In this document: piece by piece, positions 33,316 through 45,370 of the stretch | How the letters are laid out: every line of letters starts with the position of its first letter | How positions within the stretch are numbered: the stretch's first letter is position 1 | Assembly: GCA_951804985.1 (NCBI GenBank) | Contig: OX638131.1 | Span: 90,904,349-90,968,348 of the forward strand | DNA: 64,000 nucleotides | Reading direction: 5' to 3' | DNA from: Dryomyza anilis | Lineage: Eukaryota > Arthropoda > Insecta > Diptera > Dryomyzidae | The notes under the pieces: generated by a model | The model's database searches: none | What the model was told of the DNA's origin: nothing | The model's input: the letters and a program-made list of their open reading frames with translations, nothing else | Translations under genes and position numbers: made by a program

Positions 33316-33750
33316 CCCTAGTAGAAATTTTGGTGTAGCCATGGTCATGAAGTGATCATGTCATTATTTGAGATGATCGGGATATGACGAGGCCCATAAT
33401 GTCCTTGTAACGCAGTGTCCTGATCATGTATTGACCTCAGGCCATAATCATGTACTGATCGGGCAATTCACCATTTTATTATTTACCCGACAAAAACCTT
33501 GCCAGAGCCCGAGCATAATAGGATTTCTCTCATTAAATCTCGATCATTGTCTGATGCTACTTTTGTTATGAGGAACAAATAATGTTGCTATGATCGGGAA
33601 CATTGACTATTTAGATAATGTAAACCCTGGTATGGTAAACATGATAAGGGCATACAAAGGCAATGATCATATTTTCTCTAATAGGGCTTACCCAACGAAA
33701 ACCCGATCATTTCCCCGATCATTGGCGCATCGGGCAAATTTCTACTAGGG
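33316..33750. mobile_element. MITE with CCCTAGTAGAAATTT inverted ends
   Basis: Perfect 15-base terminal inverted repeats CCCTAGTAGAAATTT / AAATTTCTACTAGGG; 435 bases; no frame. It splits copy 2 of the 234-base duplication from its TGTGACCAT continuation. Copy 1 (…CCCCCTGTGACCAT at 33059-33073) is the empty site, and the comparison implies a 2-base TG target duplication (33314-33315, 33751-33752). Many subterminal ATGATCGGG / CCGATCAT words. Superfamily undetermined. Confidence 0.9.
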
Positions 33751-33752
33751 TG

Positions 33753-34391
33753 TGACCATTAGCTGAAAATCGCTTAAAATTTCGTTTGCAATTTTTCTAA
33801 AAATGAATAACAGTCTGATTGAACTCACTGATTAATTTGAATTGATATCCGATACTAATGCCGTAGACAACTCTTTTTCCAGACAATTCTTCTTCGAGTA
33901 AATTATTTACAGTTATACTTCTTTCCCGACCCAATTCTTTAGCGGACAATTATTTCTCGGACAATTCTTCGTAGTGACAGTTATTCGTCGAGACTATTCA
34001 TTTCGAGATATTCATTTCGAGATTTACCAAAATGCTAAAATTTAATATTTTGTTGAGTAAACTCTGTTTTTTCGAAAGTACGTGTAACGCCCGTCACAGC
34101 ATTTAACTTCAAATTTGTAGAAACATATAGGACCTATTGCAAAATATTTTTTATACATGCATAGAGGACCATAAGATCTATCCTCTGCATCTTATAAATA
34201 TATATATCCTTTTTATTTATCAAATTTTAATCGTACGAATGTAACGCCCGTAACAATGAAATGCCCCAACTTTCATAAAAATGTTGTGTATTCAACACCG
34301 TAAATAAAATTAAAATAACACTACCCAACATGAATTTTCCCATCGATTAGTTCGACTTCATACTCAGTTTTTTTTTCATACTCAGTTTTTT
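33753..34391. other. Non-coding stretch with degenerate GACAATTCTTC repeats
   Basis: 33865-34025 repeats GACAATTCTTC, TTATTTCTCGGACAATTC and GAGATATTCATTTCGAGAT words. TGTAACGCCCGT occurs twice (near 34084 and 34241). No gene. Confidence 0.45.
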
Positions 34392-35040
34392 TATACCCTA
34401 CACTAAGAGTGAAAGGGTATATTCAGTTTGGTACGCCGTTTGTAACACCCAGAAGGAAACATCTCCGGTATGGAAAAGTATATGTATTACTGATCAGCAT
34501 GACGTCCTGAGTCGATTTAGCGATGTCCGTCTGTCCGTCTGTCCGTCTGTCTGTCTGTCCTTCTGTCTGTTTGTTGAAATCGCGATTACGGAAAAAGTAG
34601 AATAGCTAGAGCAATGAAAATTTAGATTTAGATTACTTATATATCTAAGCTGTCTGAATAAGAAAATTGGCATGATCGATCTATTGCGACCTGAGAACCG
34701 ACCACTGATGTTCAAATACCTCATATAAAATTTACATCTACAGATCAATTTTTCTGTATACGTGCTTCGGTAAACTTTTTTGGTCAAATATATATTTACA
34801 TCATGCTGAAAAACATGAAAATAATGCTTTCCTGCGAAACGAGTTGTGGTTCCCAAAAAAAAAAAATTCGAAATTCGGTACACCTACCCATTTGTAAATA
34901 TGGGTATCAAATGAATGGAAATTCTTCAGCGATGGAGAGTTTGTAGTTATTTTCAGGATTCGTATATCCTGGTGACCTATATTCCAATTTGAATGGTAAC
35001 CACACATATGTGTAGGGTATTTATAGTCGACTTAGACCGA
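34392..35040 (+). mobile_element. DINE-1/INE-1-like non-autonomous Helitron, copy A
   Basis: Begins TATACCCTACACTAAGAG and has the ordered blocks of the dipteran INE-1 group: AAGGGTATATTC, TGTAACACCCAGAAGGAAAC, AAAAGTATATGTATT, TGATCAGCATGACG, GAGTCGATTTAGC, then a (TCTG)n microsatellite (34528-34571). It matches 52685-53345 in opposite orientation through to the ATAGTCGACTTAGACCGACTAT palindrome region. Non-coding. Confidence 0.75.
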
Positions 35041-35271
35041 CTATAATTTTGATAATCCTAACTATCATAATAATACCTACTTTATAATTTCCCATGTGAT
35101 CTAACCTTCCCAGCTGGTTTCTATTACGTTACGTTTTTGAGAAAATTACAATAGTATTTTTAAGCCGTTCTCACCCACTACTTAGAATAAAACGAGTTGG
35201 GAAAGTTAGGTCACATGGGTAAGTTCGGTCACATGGGGCGGATTTTTATAGTCGGTCGGGCCCGACTATGG
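35041..35271. repeat. Palindrome-rich junction between two opposed DINE-1-like elements
   Basis: Contains AGTCGACTTAGACCGACT, AGTCGGTCGGGCCCGACT and two AGTT(C/A)GGTCACATGGG-like words. The first half matches 52685-52800 inverted (CCCATGTGATCTAACC), so it belongs to the element rather than to unique DNA. Confidence 0.55.
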
Positions 35272-35802
35272 AATACCCTACACCTTTGGTGGGGATATTA
35301 ACCCTCAGAATATTATTCATATATCAGAAATTTACGCTTATATCCCCATAATTTAAAAAATTTATATAAAGTATAAAAAACTAAAAAAAAGAAATTTGAA
35401 AAATATAATTGGGCGGACCACGCCTATATTTAAAATTTTGAAAGGCTAATATTTCATAGATTTGATTTTAATAATTTACGGATCAAATTTCCACTATGAA
35501 AATCCGGGAAATAATGAAAAAAAAAGTAGGCGGATCACGCCCATTTTTGGACCACATATTTTTAGGTAAATTCTAACAATACCTTTTAAATTTTATAACT
35601 ATACCTTGAATACTTTTCGAAATATTAGTTTCGAAAGAGTTATATAAAAGTGACTTGTATGGGAGGTGGGCGTGTCCGTTGACCGATTTTGCTCATTTTC
35701 AAACTCAGTTCCTACTTTTGGCTAAAATATATTGAGACGAAATTTCATCGCATTCTGATCAGTATTTCTCAAGTTATTCTGTATTCGGACAGCAAGACAG
35801 CA

Positions 35803-35851
<49 letters not shown>

Positions 35852-36005
35852 TACAGACAGACAGACGGACATGGCTAAACGGACTCGGGTAGTGATGCTG
35901 ATCAAGAATATATATACTTTTCCATACCGGACACGCCTCCTAAGGGGCGTTACAATATATGCACAAAGTTAATATACCCTGTACCTCATAGGTGTAGGGT
36001 ATAAA
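35272..36005 (-). mobile_element. DINE-1/INE-1-like non-autonomous Helitron, copy B (opposed)
   Basis: Read on the minus strand it starts TATACCCTACACCTATGAGG at about 36005 and passes TGTAACGCCCCTTAGGAGG, AAAAGTATATATATTC, TGATCAGCATCACTACC, GAGTCCGTTTAGCCATG and a (TCTG)n tract (complement of CAGA repeats, 35805-35870). It continues with GGGCGTGATCCGCC-type text and ends near an ATACCCTACACC inverted word at 35273. It faces copy A. Confidence 0.75.
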
Positions 36006-37148
36006 AAATATAGTTCTGTGGAAAACAAACTTAACAAACTTAAATGCATTTTTTCTTTTAATTGTCTAGACTAATTTTAATATACAAATAAATGCTAATA
36101 TTTCAATAATTTTTTAAGATAATTGGATCTAAACTCGGAATATTTTTATTTTTTTTGTCATTTAGGATTAAATGATATGCAAAAAAATATGAATGGATAT
36201 CTAGAAGATCATAGTCAAAACTAATTATCAAAATAATTAACTTTTTTCTAATTGATGCACTTTTTAAAATATTCCCTGGGAACCTAATTTTGGTACACTT
36301 TTATTTAATCAATTTTCAATAAAAAATACTAATGCCCCTAATCTGAAAATATCATTACTTCATATTTAAAGTATGCTTATTCATATTGAATGCTCATGTT
36401 TTTTATAATACGTAGCGTTTTTGAGAAAAAATTGGGTAAAAACTGTTAATTTTCAGTAAATTGTATGTAAAATATACAAACAATTTAAATTTTAACAGTT
36501 TTTGACGGAAACTGTGTTGATAGAACATTATAAAAAAAGAACCGTTACAAAAAGTTAGTAATTTTTAACATTAGTTTGAAATATGCTTTGCATAAATCAT
36601 TTTTATCATTAAATTTATCATTAAATTCACAATGCGGAAAAAACGTCCGAAAATTGTCTAAAAAAATCAATATTTTTAGATTCAAATATTTTAAAAACCG
36701 ATCGAAATAATAATATTTGTTTCTATATTGTAATTAGTACGTAATAGAAAAAAACTGAGTTTGCAGTTAAAATCAGCAACCGCGAATTATATAGAATTGA
36801 TGTATAAGATGCCCATGGCATTTTCTCATTTTGTTGAGTAGTACAACTTACGATATTTAAAAAATCACTTAAATTTTCCATTAAATTTTCAACATTCACT
36901 AAAAATTAAAATTTTTTGTTTATATTTTTGCAGTTTCCAAGTAGTTTTTCAAATACTGATACAATGCTGATCAATTCAGTCACAATAGTGAGCGTAGTCA
37001 TAATTTCGTATTTTGCCAATTTTAGTTTTTGTATTTATTGACGCATAAAAACATAATTAGTCCCAATAGGAACAAAACAACTCAAATTTATCAGTAGGTA
37101 TTGAGAAATAATGAAAATATATGATTTGTTATCATCTGAAATACACTA
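36006..37148. other. AT-rich non-coding stretch
   Basis: Only a dispersed-repeat copy at about 36755-36860 (see 21690-21785) stands out. No gene or element end seen. Confidence 0.4.
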
Positions 37149-37394
37149 TATCGTCGTTGTAGAACGAAAAGTCACCAAATACATTTTCAAAATGCCAAAT
37201 ATTGGTTTACAAAATACTTTATATATCTGTCAATTGTTAATCGATGATCTCATGATAAGAAAACATAAATCTATCAATTGATAGTTCAACATTAAAAATG
37301 CACCAATTACTTTTTTAATATTAATCAACAAACTCGAAATTTAAGTTTTTCATAAAAATGTATTTAGTGACTTTTCGTTCTACAACGGCGATAT
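37149..37394. mobile_element. Short MITE with ~40-base inverted ends
   Basis: The arm TATCGTCGTTGTAGAACGAA and following (C)AAAAGTCACCAAATACATTTT pairs with the inverse at 37350-37394 (AAAATGTATTTAGTGAC, TTTTCGTTCTACAACGGCGATA). About 246 bases, no frame. Exact ends and target duplication are ambiguous because both sides are TA-rich. Confidence 0.8.
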
Positions 37395-39455
37395 TATGTT
37401 GAAAAATGTTATTTTCTGCAAGTATTTAAGATTTATTGAATTAAAATAAAATATATTTGAATATAGTCCAGTTTTGTATGAGGATTACTTGATGTCCATA
37501 TTTTCAATATCTTAAATTAAAAACAAAATATTTTACTCACACAAGATTTAAGCACCAACTACTTTATAATGTGTATTGCAATTTATATTGAAAATTAATA
37601 AAACAAAAACATAAAAACAGGATTAGGTACTAATTAATATACAAAAAAAAGTAATATACAAAAATATTTTGTACACATCTTTGACTAATATTAAGTTTAA
37701 ACTTTAAAGTGCACATTTTTAGGATGTGGTCTCCTAAACATAATTTTGCAGGCATTAACATGTATGTTTGGAATTTTATGTAAACATAATATATAATTGA
37801 CTAATAAATCATTTGTAAACAGGGTTGTATTGAGACTTGAACAGTGTTGTAATGAGCTCTGACTTACATTATAATATCCCGAAAACATTTTAATGTTGCC
37901 CCTTAAAATGGAGTATGTTCTAATGGAAACATAATAATTACTACATCCAAATAAAATAAATATTTGAACCGAAACATAAATATGTTTAAAATAAAACATG
38001 ATTTGAATGACCTGAATATAAATATGTTTCTAGTGAAACATATCAGTTGTTTCAGTTCAAAAAGTAGTATGTTTGCATAGAAACATATTTAAATATTTTT
38101 GGAAAGAAATCCTGAAAACAAAATAAAAACAAAATGTTGTTTTTTATTAATTTTTATTAAAAACCTTAAACATACACAGTGAGAATTTAAAATAATTGAA
38201 TTCATATAGAAAATTTTAAATGCATAAATAAATAATTCGTTTAAAACTGCAAGTACAAGTGACAGCAATAATTAATGAACAATTGCACCAGCAGACGCTA
38301 AACTTGACGATCCAGGCTCGCTTTATATTTGGTACAGTTACAGATCTCAATACAGCACATAGCGTAGGCAAGGAATTCACGGAGGCTTTTGTAAAAAACA
38401 TGCCAAATTCTGTTTGAAAATCGAAACACAGATTTTATTTGTGGTTTTTTCACATTAATTTCAGAAATTATATACTGCACTATATTATACTCTGTTACTA
38501 TTTGTACTTTTTGTAACACAATTTATATATTTATTTAATTTACAAATAACAAAATTATTACCGACGCGAACACGTTTTCTCAACGAACAACAAAAGACAC
38601 GTACGCAGAAAATGCCGATCAGCGAGTGTCACCGAGAAGAATGTTGCAATAATACACTTATTTAAATATGTTCAAACGATGGCAAAAGATGGCGTAGAAA
38701 ATGCTGCACAACGTTGCCAACTTCGTCAGTCGATAAATTATCGAATTAAGATGAGCGTTGCGAACATACGTTGTATTTAGATTTGATTAGCATTTCTGTG
38801 TTTCGAAACATAGTTTTAACCAAGTAAATTGCCAAGAAATAGTTTATTCAAATGCAATTAAAATTTTATGTTGGTATTGTAACATTTTTATGGTAAATTT
38901 TACAGATTCTGCTGGACAATATAATAATGTTTACACGTGAACAAAAATAAATTCAATTTCGATTATAATTTTATTACACTTCATTCCTAATACATGTATG
39001 GTAATTTCGTATTAGTTTACAATTACATTCAAACATATTCAAATAAATATTTCTATCCGTGTATACCATAATTCTCGTAATTAAGATGTATTTTACTTGG
39101 TAATTATTAATATTAATAATTAAATACTAAAATGTAATTCAAAAATAGTAAAAGTTCTAATTTAGATTTAAATATCAAGAAAACAAATTGGAATATGTCT
39201 TCTTCTATTTTATGTTCAAATATTCCTAGACAATTAGAAGAAGACTTAATGTTTGTAATATTTTCTAATTTTGTATTCTAAAAAAATTGCTAAAAGGCGC
39301 ATACAATTAAGAAAAAAATATAAAAAAAAAGTACTAAAGATTTCTCTCAAAATTAAAAGCCCTTAATATATTTTCCAAAAATAAGGACTCCAAACTCTTT
39401 TAAATATTGATAAAATTGGTCTATTCAAATTGGTATGTTTTACAAAAAAAAAGAA
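37395..39455. other. AT-rich DNA with AAACATA-rich text and a GC-elevated block
   Basis: 37700-38100 repeats AAACATA / TATGTTT words in both orientations, like 51870-52090, suggesting a shared unclassified element. 38555-38765 is GC-richer (GACGCGAACACG, GATGGCAAAAGATGGCG, GTTGCCAACTTCG, a TCGATAAATTATCGA palindrome). It could be a minus-strand promoter/5' UTR leading to the small 61- and 73-codon frames at 38216-38519, but no domain supports a gene. 39170-39250 contains an imperfect inverted repeat (TCTTCTTCTAATTG-type) around AAATATTCC. Confidence 0.4.
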
Positions 39456-39670
39456 ATTTCGAATTTCGGTAGTAAATTTTAATAATTTCGACTCGTTGTT
39501 GGCTCGTATATCTTTCCATCATGAAATGGCAAACCTTACTGAAGAGAAATGTCAAAAAAAAAGGCAAGAAATATGATGTCGTTTGCTGTCCCTGTTGTTC
39601 TACTTTTGTAGCGTCCCTGTTGAAAAACCCTTGAAAAAAACTATTGTAGCGCTCTTATTGAAAAACCTTT
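39456..39670 (-). mobile_element. Foldback MITE (AAGGGTTTTTCAA family), one arm only
   Basis: Carries the loop and right arm of the element complete at 48368 and 62472: GGCTCGTATATCTTTCC, ATGGCAAACCTTACTGAAG, GCTGTCCCTGTTGTTC, GTAGCGTCCCTGTTG, GCGCTCTTATTG. The left arm is missing. More diverged than the other copies. Confidence 0.85.
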
Positions 39671-39755
39671 TATTTGTCAAAAAAAGAAACGTTTATAAAA
39701 GACTATTTTTTTTTTTTGTAAAAAAAAAATAATAACACTGCCCGACAAAATTAAA

Positions 39756-41375
39756 ATTTTGACATGGTACATTAAGGGCCAGTTTTTCAGTGGTAGTTTA
39801 AACTTAGTTTAAACTACGTTTAATTAAACGTCTAACGTAGTTTAACTATTCAAGCAGTTTTTCAGTGGCAGTTTAAGTTTCATTCAGATCAGTGCTTAAA
39901 ATATGGCAGCACCGGCGAATTATCGATTGTGAATAGCATTTAAGAAGAAGAGGGTTATTTTTCTCATTTTGAACAGCTGATATTTAAGTTTCGGGAATGA
40001 CGACGATTACAAGAAATTATAAAGATAATTAAGAAATGCAAAATGCACTAAATAATACATATCAGTGAGAATTTGTGCGTGTAATCGTTAAGTGTTACTT
40101 TATGCAATGAATAATAACAGAAAACTAATAAAATGAAATCCGATGAACAGACAAATGAGCGCATGAGTATGGACTGCAGAGCGTAAAGAGCGCATCTCAC
40201 ATTTTTCTGTCAAAATTATTGAGAGTTTAAACGTAGTTTAACCCACCAACATCGATGGGTTAAACTAAGTTTAAACTACGTTTAAGGTTCACTGAAAAAC
40301 ACGATTCTAAGTTTAAACTAAGTTTAAACTGCAAATGGAGTTCAACTACCACTGAAAAACTGGCCCTAAAAGTTAAAGCATATATTGAAAACATTTGTAG
40401 CGCTGATTCCGAAAATGATATCAGTTTTATCAAATTTGCTTTGTTTTTAGAGATATATCCCATTTTTTATATCCCATTTTTAATTTATTTTGGTCTTCTT
40501 TTATTTTTAAAATTCAAATAAAAGGAAAGTATAAAATTATCGTTTTGATATTAGACGCAGAAAACTTTGCGTTTACATAATAAAAATTTGCTTTTTTGCG
40601 TGAACATTTTTTTTGCGAGATATAAGCAAAATAAATTCAAACTTTTTCAAAATAATAAAAATGTTATGAACGACAAACGTTGTTACATAATGGACATAAA
40701 TGTTAAAAATGAATTTTATTCCAAGTTATGTAGCACCATGTATTCTTTTTAAACACCCATTTAAGAAAACAAATTAAGACTTTTAGTTAAAAATTTATAA
40801 TTACTAGATTAAAAAGAGGCAACTATTTTTTTAAATGTTAAATTTAAATTTTCTGATTTTGTAAATTTTGCAGATTTATATTGTTCAAGTTAAAAAATTT
40901 TGTCTGTATTTATATCTTTTAAACCAAAAGTCGTAATTTATTTTTGTAAATGGGGGTTTTAAAGAGGATACTTGCCGCCACATAAAAGATCATACAAATA
41001 ATTTTTAACTTTTTTTTCCAATAAGTACTAACGTGTTTTATTATCAAAATTTTCAACTTTTTGATCAAATTTGAATTTCTCTTGCTTATATCTCGGAAAT
41101 TTTTTTTTTCACGAATTAAATCAAATTTTTGTATTATAGTGTGATATTTTCTGCACCTAAAATAGAAAAGATAATTTTATTTTTTTTGTTGTTGTTGGAA
41201 TTAAAAAAAAATAAAAGAATGTAGACATAATGGGAAATTGTAAAATGGGCTATATCTCACAACCTAGAGCAAATTTGACAAAACTGATGCCATTTTCGGA
41301 AACAGCGTCACAAATTCATCGAATATTTGCTGCAACTTTTACTGCACTATGTCAAAATTTGATTTTTTTCGGAAA
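39756..41375. repeat. Large palindromic element (copy 2 of the 17.6-kb family), split by a MITE
   Basis: Left arm (39756-39775 plus 40367-40660) and right arm (about 41070-41375) are inverted copies: GCTGATTCCGAAAATGATATC / GATGCCATTTTCGGAAACAGC, TCAGTTTTATCAAATTTGC / GCAAATTTGACAAAACTGA, GAGATATAAGCAAAA / CTTGCTTATATCTCG. The right arm preserves the site unoccupied by the MITE. Non-coding. Confidence 0.75.
39776..40366. mobile_element. PIF/Harbinger-like MITE
   Basis: Ends GGGCCAGTTTTTCAGTGGTA and its inverse, perfect for at least 20 bases, with a TAA duplication (39773-39775, 40367-40369). A 3-base TWA-type target site is characteristic of PIF/Harbinger. The homologous arm at about 41330-41345 shows the empty GCAGTAAAAGTT-equivalent site. 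Subterminal regions are built from AGTTTAAACT palindromes, and a TTTAACCCA...TGGGTTAAA hairpin lies near 40235-40265. 591 bases, no transposase. Confidence 0.92.
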
Positions 41376-42540
41376 TATCAAAATTTTGCTATTGCATGAG
41401 ATTTATCAGAAAAAGCTTTGAATGAAATCAATAAAATTTATTATTTTTGACATATATATATATTTTACCATTTCATTTATTTTTACTTTAAATTTTTAAA
41501 TTTTAATTTTGTTTGAATCTTTATTATTGTAATTTTAATTATTTGGCTTTGTTAATTTTCTCCGAATTTTAGCCATATCTATCACACCAAATACATACAC
41601 GTCTAACCTGTAATAAGATTAAAATTCCTGTCTGCTCGCAAAAAAAAACCGATGACAAGGATAACGCTTATCAAGCGGTACGGAAAACAACACGCACACA
41701 AATAAACAAAAAAAAACTCATACACACAATTTTCACACACTCACTTTCAAATTTCCAACACCTACATAACAAAAAATACACACAACGACTTTCTGTTTAA
41801 AACACTTAGAAATTTTGTTTTGTTTTTTTACAAATAAAAAAAAATTCACACACTACACATTTTTCGGCGTTTTTTTCGTGTATTTTATTGGTTTTTCGTA
41901 TTATTTGCAGCTTTTATGTGTTTTTCTTTGCTTCTTGTTTTAAGCTCACTTTTGGTACCAAACATTTTTTGTGTATAAGGTTTATTATTTTCGTTTTGTT
42001 TGGGGAAATGTAATAAAAGGACTTATATAAGAAATTTTGAAGTAGTAAATTTAATTCTTAATTATATAAATAAAACACCTTTATTAAATAACTTAGGTTG
42101 CAAATATATTGTCTTAAAGTATTAGAATTCTAAATCAAAAGTTTCCTAAAAAATATATATTTTTTTAATATTTAGAAAAAAAACTAAAATTTCATTACAA
42201 AAAAAAACAAAATTTTCCAAATTACCCAAATCATTTGTTTATGTCTCTTATCAACTCGCACAACAACCACAATAGACCCTCTTCACACCCTTAAGTTTTC
42301 ATTTCAACCTCCCCACTTGAAAAACATGATTATATAAAAAAAAAATACTTCTCCTTCCATAAATTATTGCACAATATATTTCTCTATTAGTTTCACAGTA
42401 TTTTCTTCTTTGGTTTTCTTACATTTTTCACATATTTTTTTCTTATTTTCAACGCACTGCGGCGCACTTTTAAATTTTCTATTTTTCTATTTAGTAAATT
42501 TTTATTTGTTAAATGACAACAACAAATGAAATATGCAAAA
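41376..42540. other. AT-rich non-coding stretch
   Basis: CA-rich patches at 41690-41790 (ACACACAAATAAAC, CACACACTCAC). If the GC-rich block at 42541 is a minus-strand promoter, this would be its downstream leader or intron. No open frame of note. Confidence 0.35.
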
Positions 42541-42856
42541 GTCTTTTAGAAAAATTTAAGTCTGAAAATTTCACTACGCACACACAATGCGTTCGTTTCA
42601 ACGGACGAACAGGAAATTTTCAGCTTGTTTGCAAAATTCTTCACAGCCGCGGCTGGCAAAGCGTCGTGGAATCTCAATAGATGTGGAATCTCCACAGAGA
42701 GAGAGAAACAGCGTGAGCGCACACGCACCCAAAAGCTCAGAAAGCACTATTACTCAATTGGCTTTTCTAACTCTCCCTGCGCTCGTTTTCACTCAATTTT
42801 GTTGCCAAACACGAGATTATGTCACGTGTTCCGGTGACAACTCGGAGATAGAGTGA
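42541..42856 (-). promoter_or_regulatory. GC-rich candidate promoter / first exon
   Basis: An abrupt GC-rich island of ~300 bases: CAGCCGCGGCTGG, GAGAGAGAGAAACAGCG, GCGCACACGCACCC, CTCCCTGCGCTCG and CACGTGTTCCGGTGAC. It resembles the block at 24756-25075, including GAGAGAG and GCGCAC text. The strand is inferred only from GTGCG/GAGAGA-rich leader-like text on the minus side. Short frames on both strands overlap it, none with a domain. Confidence 0.4.
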
Positions 42857-44724
42857 TAATTTACAGTGGCTCATATTAAGGCATAAAATGTAAAATTTAT
42901 AATATTGGATATTTAAGATTTCAATTAAAATACTATTTATTTTAAATATAACATAGTAAAAACTCATTCCAAATTGTTTCCAAATCAGAAAAGTCCAGTT
43001 GTCGAATACATTCGACACGAAAAATACCGAGCGTCCACGCCTCAGTACACTAGTCTTATATCAAAACATGGGCAAAAATAAATCTAGGTTGGGAAACTAA
43101 ATTAAATAGTGGTCGTTCCGGACGGGACAAATGCATGTCGAGGCTCATATGGAAATTCAAAAAAGTCAGCAAAGTACACATTATTTTTTGAATTATTTTA
43201 AAAAATAGCTGAAATCATGTTGTTCCAAAAGTTTACAGTCATTTCGTAATAAATCGCAGAATAATTCCGGTCGTTCCGTATGAAATTTGCACTACAATTT
43301 TTTGCTAAAAAGAATTTTGTATATGTCAATATTAATATTCATTATAACAAAATGAAAAGTAAATATTCTATTAGAATTTCGAGATGTTTTTAAAATTGTA
43401 AAATTTTTTTTTTTACTATTTTTGAAAAAAAAAACAACAATTTGATATTTTTTATAATTTTTTTTTACACTTTTGGTACTCCAAGGTCCGGATGGGATAA
43501 ATTTCAATTAGCTATCAAAATTTTTCTAGAATTACAAGGAAATCGATGTTTACACTTTTGAAAATGTCAAGGAAACTCAGAATTAGGAACAGAGTATTCA
43601 ATTTACAAAAAAAACTTGTTAGAATAATATGATAATTAATGTATCTTTTTGGTTCCGGGCAGGACAATAGGATAACCTTATACAAAAATCAAAATTCGAC
43701 ACCATTGTGTGCTTGGAAACAGTGAATAAGATTACATTTCTCGATGAAATAAGAAGAATACAAAAAATTCTATTCCCAAATAACGATAGAAATTATGCTA
43801 AATTCTTGAAAAATTTAACAAGAGCAAGGTACACCAATAACCGTCTGCATGACTCCGCTCCGCGGAATATCTTTTAAAATACAAATGAGTTTTGATAATA
43901 ATTTAACATTGTTTAAATGGTGCTAAGTTATAATCAAATTACAATATTGGGATAAAGTGGGAAACGCTTTCTGTGTTAAAGTGGGAAACTTAATTTTAGC
44001 AATATTTTATTGAAATTATTGTGTTATATGAATATTTTAATTGGTTTAACCTAGAAAAAACTTCAATCTTGGCTACAAACTAATGAAAATAAAAATATTG
44101 ACTTCACCTGAAATAATATCCAAATTTCAGAAGAATGCCGAAAAGCGAACATATAACAGGAGCAAAAATATATACATCGGTAAATATTCTTCAACTTCAT
44201 CAGTAGAAAATAATTTAGTAGAATTTGCTTGAACAAAATGTCGAAGAAATAAAATTTCAACAATCCAATGAATTGCAAAATACTTGAAATGTGACGACCA
44301 GCAACTACACCTCTCCATATTATCACTTAGAATATTCTGAATAGCAGTAAATGCAACGTTTGGTTTTTTTCATATTTTCTTATCGTATCTACTGAGATGT
44401 TTATGAATTTAAACTGTTGTTCTTATTATTTTTGGTTCTTGCATTACCACTCTTTTTTATTACCTTTTTTTAATTTTATAACATGACAGAGACTATAATA
44501 AAAGTTTCCCCAACATTTTTCAAGAAGTTCGAAATTGGGCTGCTTTGAAAAACTGCTCAAAATCAATTGAAAGATATATAAATGGTATTCTGACAAAGTA
44601 AAAAATTAGATCATAAACCAGTCTATGGAATAGAACCTTTAAAATAATTTAAAAATTATTCAGATGTACATTTTTTTAAAGGAAAATCAAAAGGTGTCCC
44701 ATTTTACCCCAGACACCTCTACAT
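42857..44724. other. AT-rich DNA containing copy 2 of the TCCGGACGGGAC repeat
   Basis: 43097-43230 matches 18231-18370. Degenerate echoes GTCCGGATGGGATAAATT (43486) and TCCGGGCAGGAC (43656) suggest a longer element. 43900-44700 has nothing recognisable. Confidence 0.5.
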
Positions 44725-45041
44725 CCCATGTAGGAAATGCAGGCCTGAGACGGGCTGAACCAACCAGTACTTGCAGATCAATGCTTGGGTAAAAAACCTT
44801 CACCCAAGACTCAGCCAGAACTGGGAGACCAAGACTCTGCCAGAATTAACAAATGAAGGCTTGGTAAAGTAGTTCTCGCCCTAGACTCAGCCAGAATTGA
44901 CAAACCAATGCTTGGTTAAAACACTTTTGCCCAAGACTCAGCCAGAACTAACAGACATGTGCTTGGGTACCCATGTACAAAACGCCAGGCTTGACAACGG
45001 GCGTAAGGCATATCCAACGTTGGCCGTCCAAGGAATGGCTA

Positions 45042-45259
45042 CACTCAGAAAAAAGTTTCCTCATAATAAGGAAAATTTACTTGAAATAGCGTTAAGGAAA
45101 AAACTTCCTCATTTTTAGGAAATTTTCCTTACTTTTAGTAAAATTTTCCTAATAATAAGGATAGTAAAATAGGAAAAACCTTCCTAAAAATAAGTAAAAT
45201 TGAACTTGACGCTATTTCAAGTAAAATTTCCTTATTATGAGGAAACTTTTTTCTGAGTG
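45042..45259. mobile_element. Tc1/mariner-type MITE, 51-base inverted ends
   Basis: TA|CACTCAGAAAAAAGTTTCC ... GGAAACTTTTTTCTGAGTG|TA. The two 51-base arms (45042-45092, 45209-45259) are reverse complements with almost no difference, so the copy is young. TA duplications are at 45040-45041 and 45260-45261. The interior consists of TTCCTTA / TAAGGAA palindromic words. 218 bases. Confidence 0.93.
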
Positions 45260-45370
45260 TAATTAGACTTAAATAGTCTCAGCCATGATTGGATTACCAA
45301 GTCTTGGATAACTGATATTTTTCCAAAAATTCAACCAAGACTTATTGAATATGTCTTCGTGAATGGAGAT

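Noticed and set aside
38216..38519. Minus-strand small gene with 61- and 73-codon frames
   Set aside because: No domain and the frames overlap in different phases; only the GC-richer upstream block is mildly suggestive.
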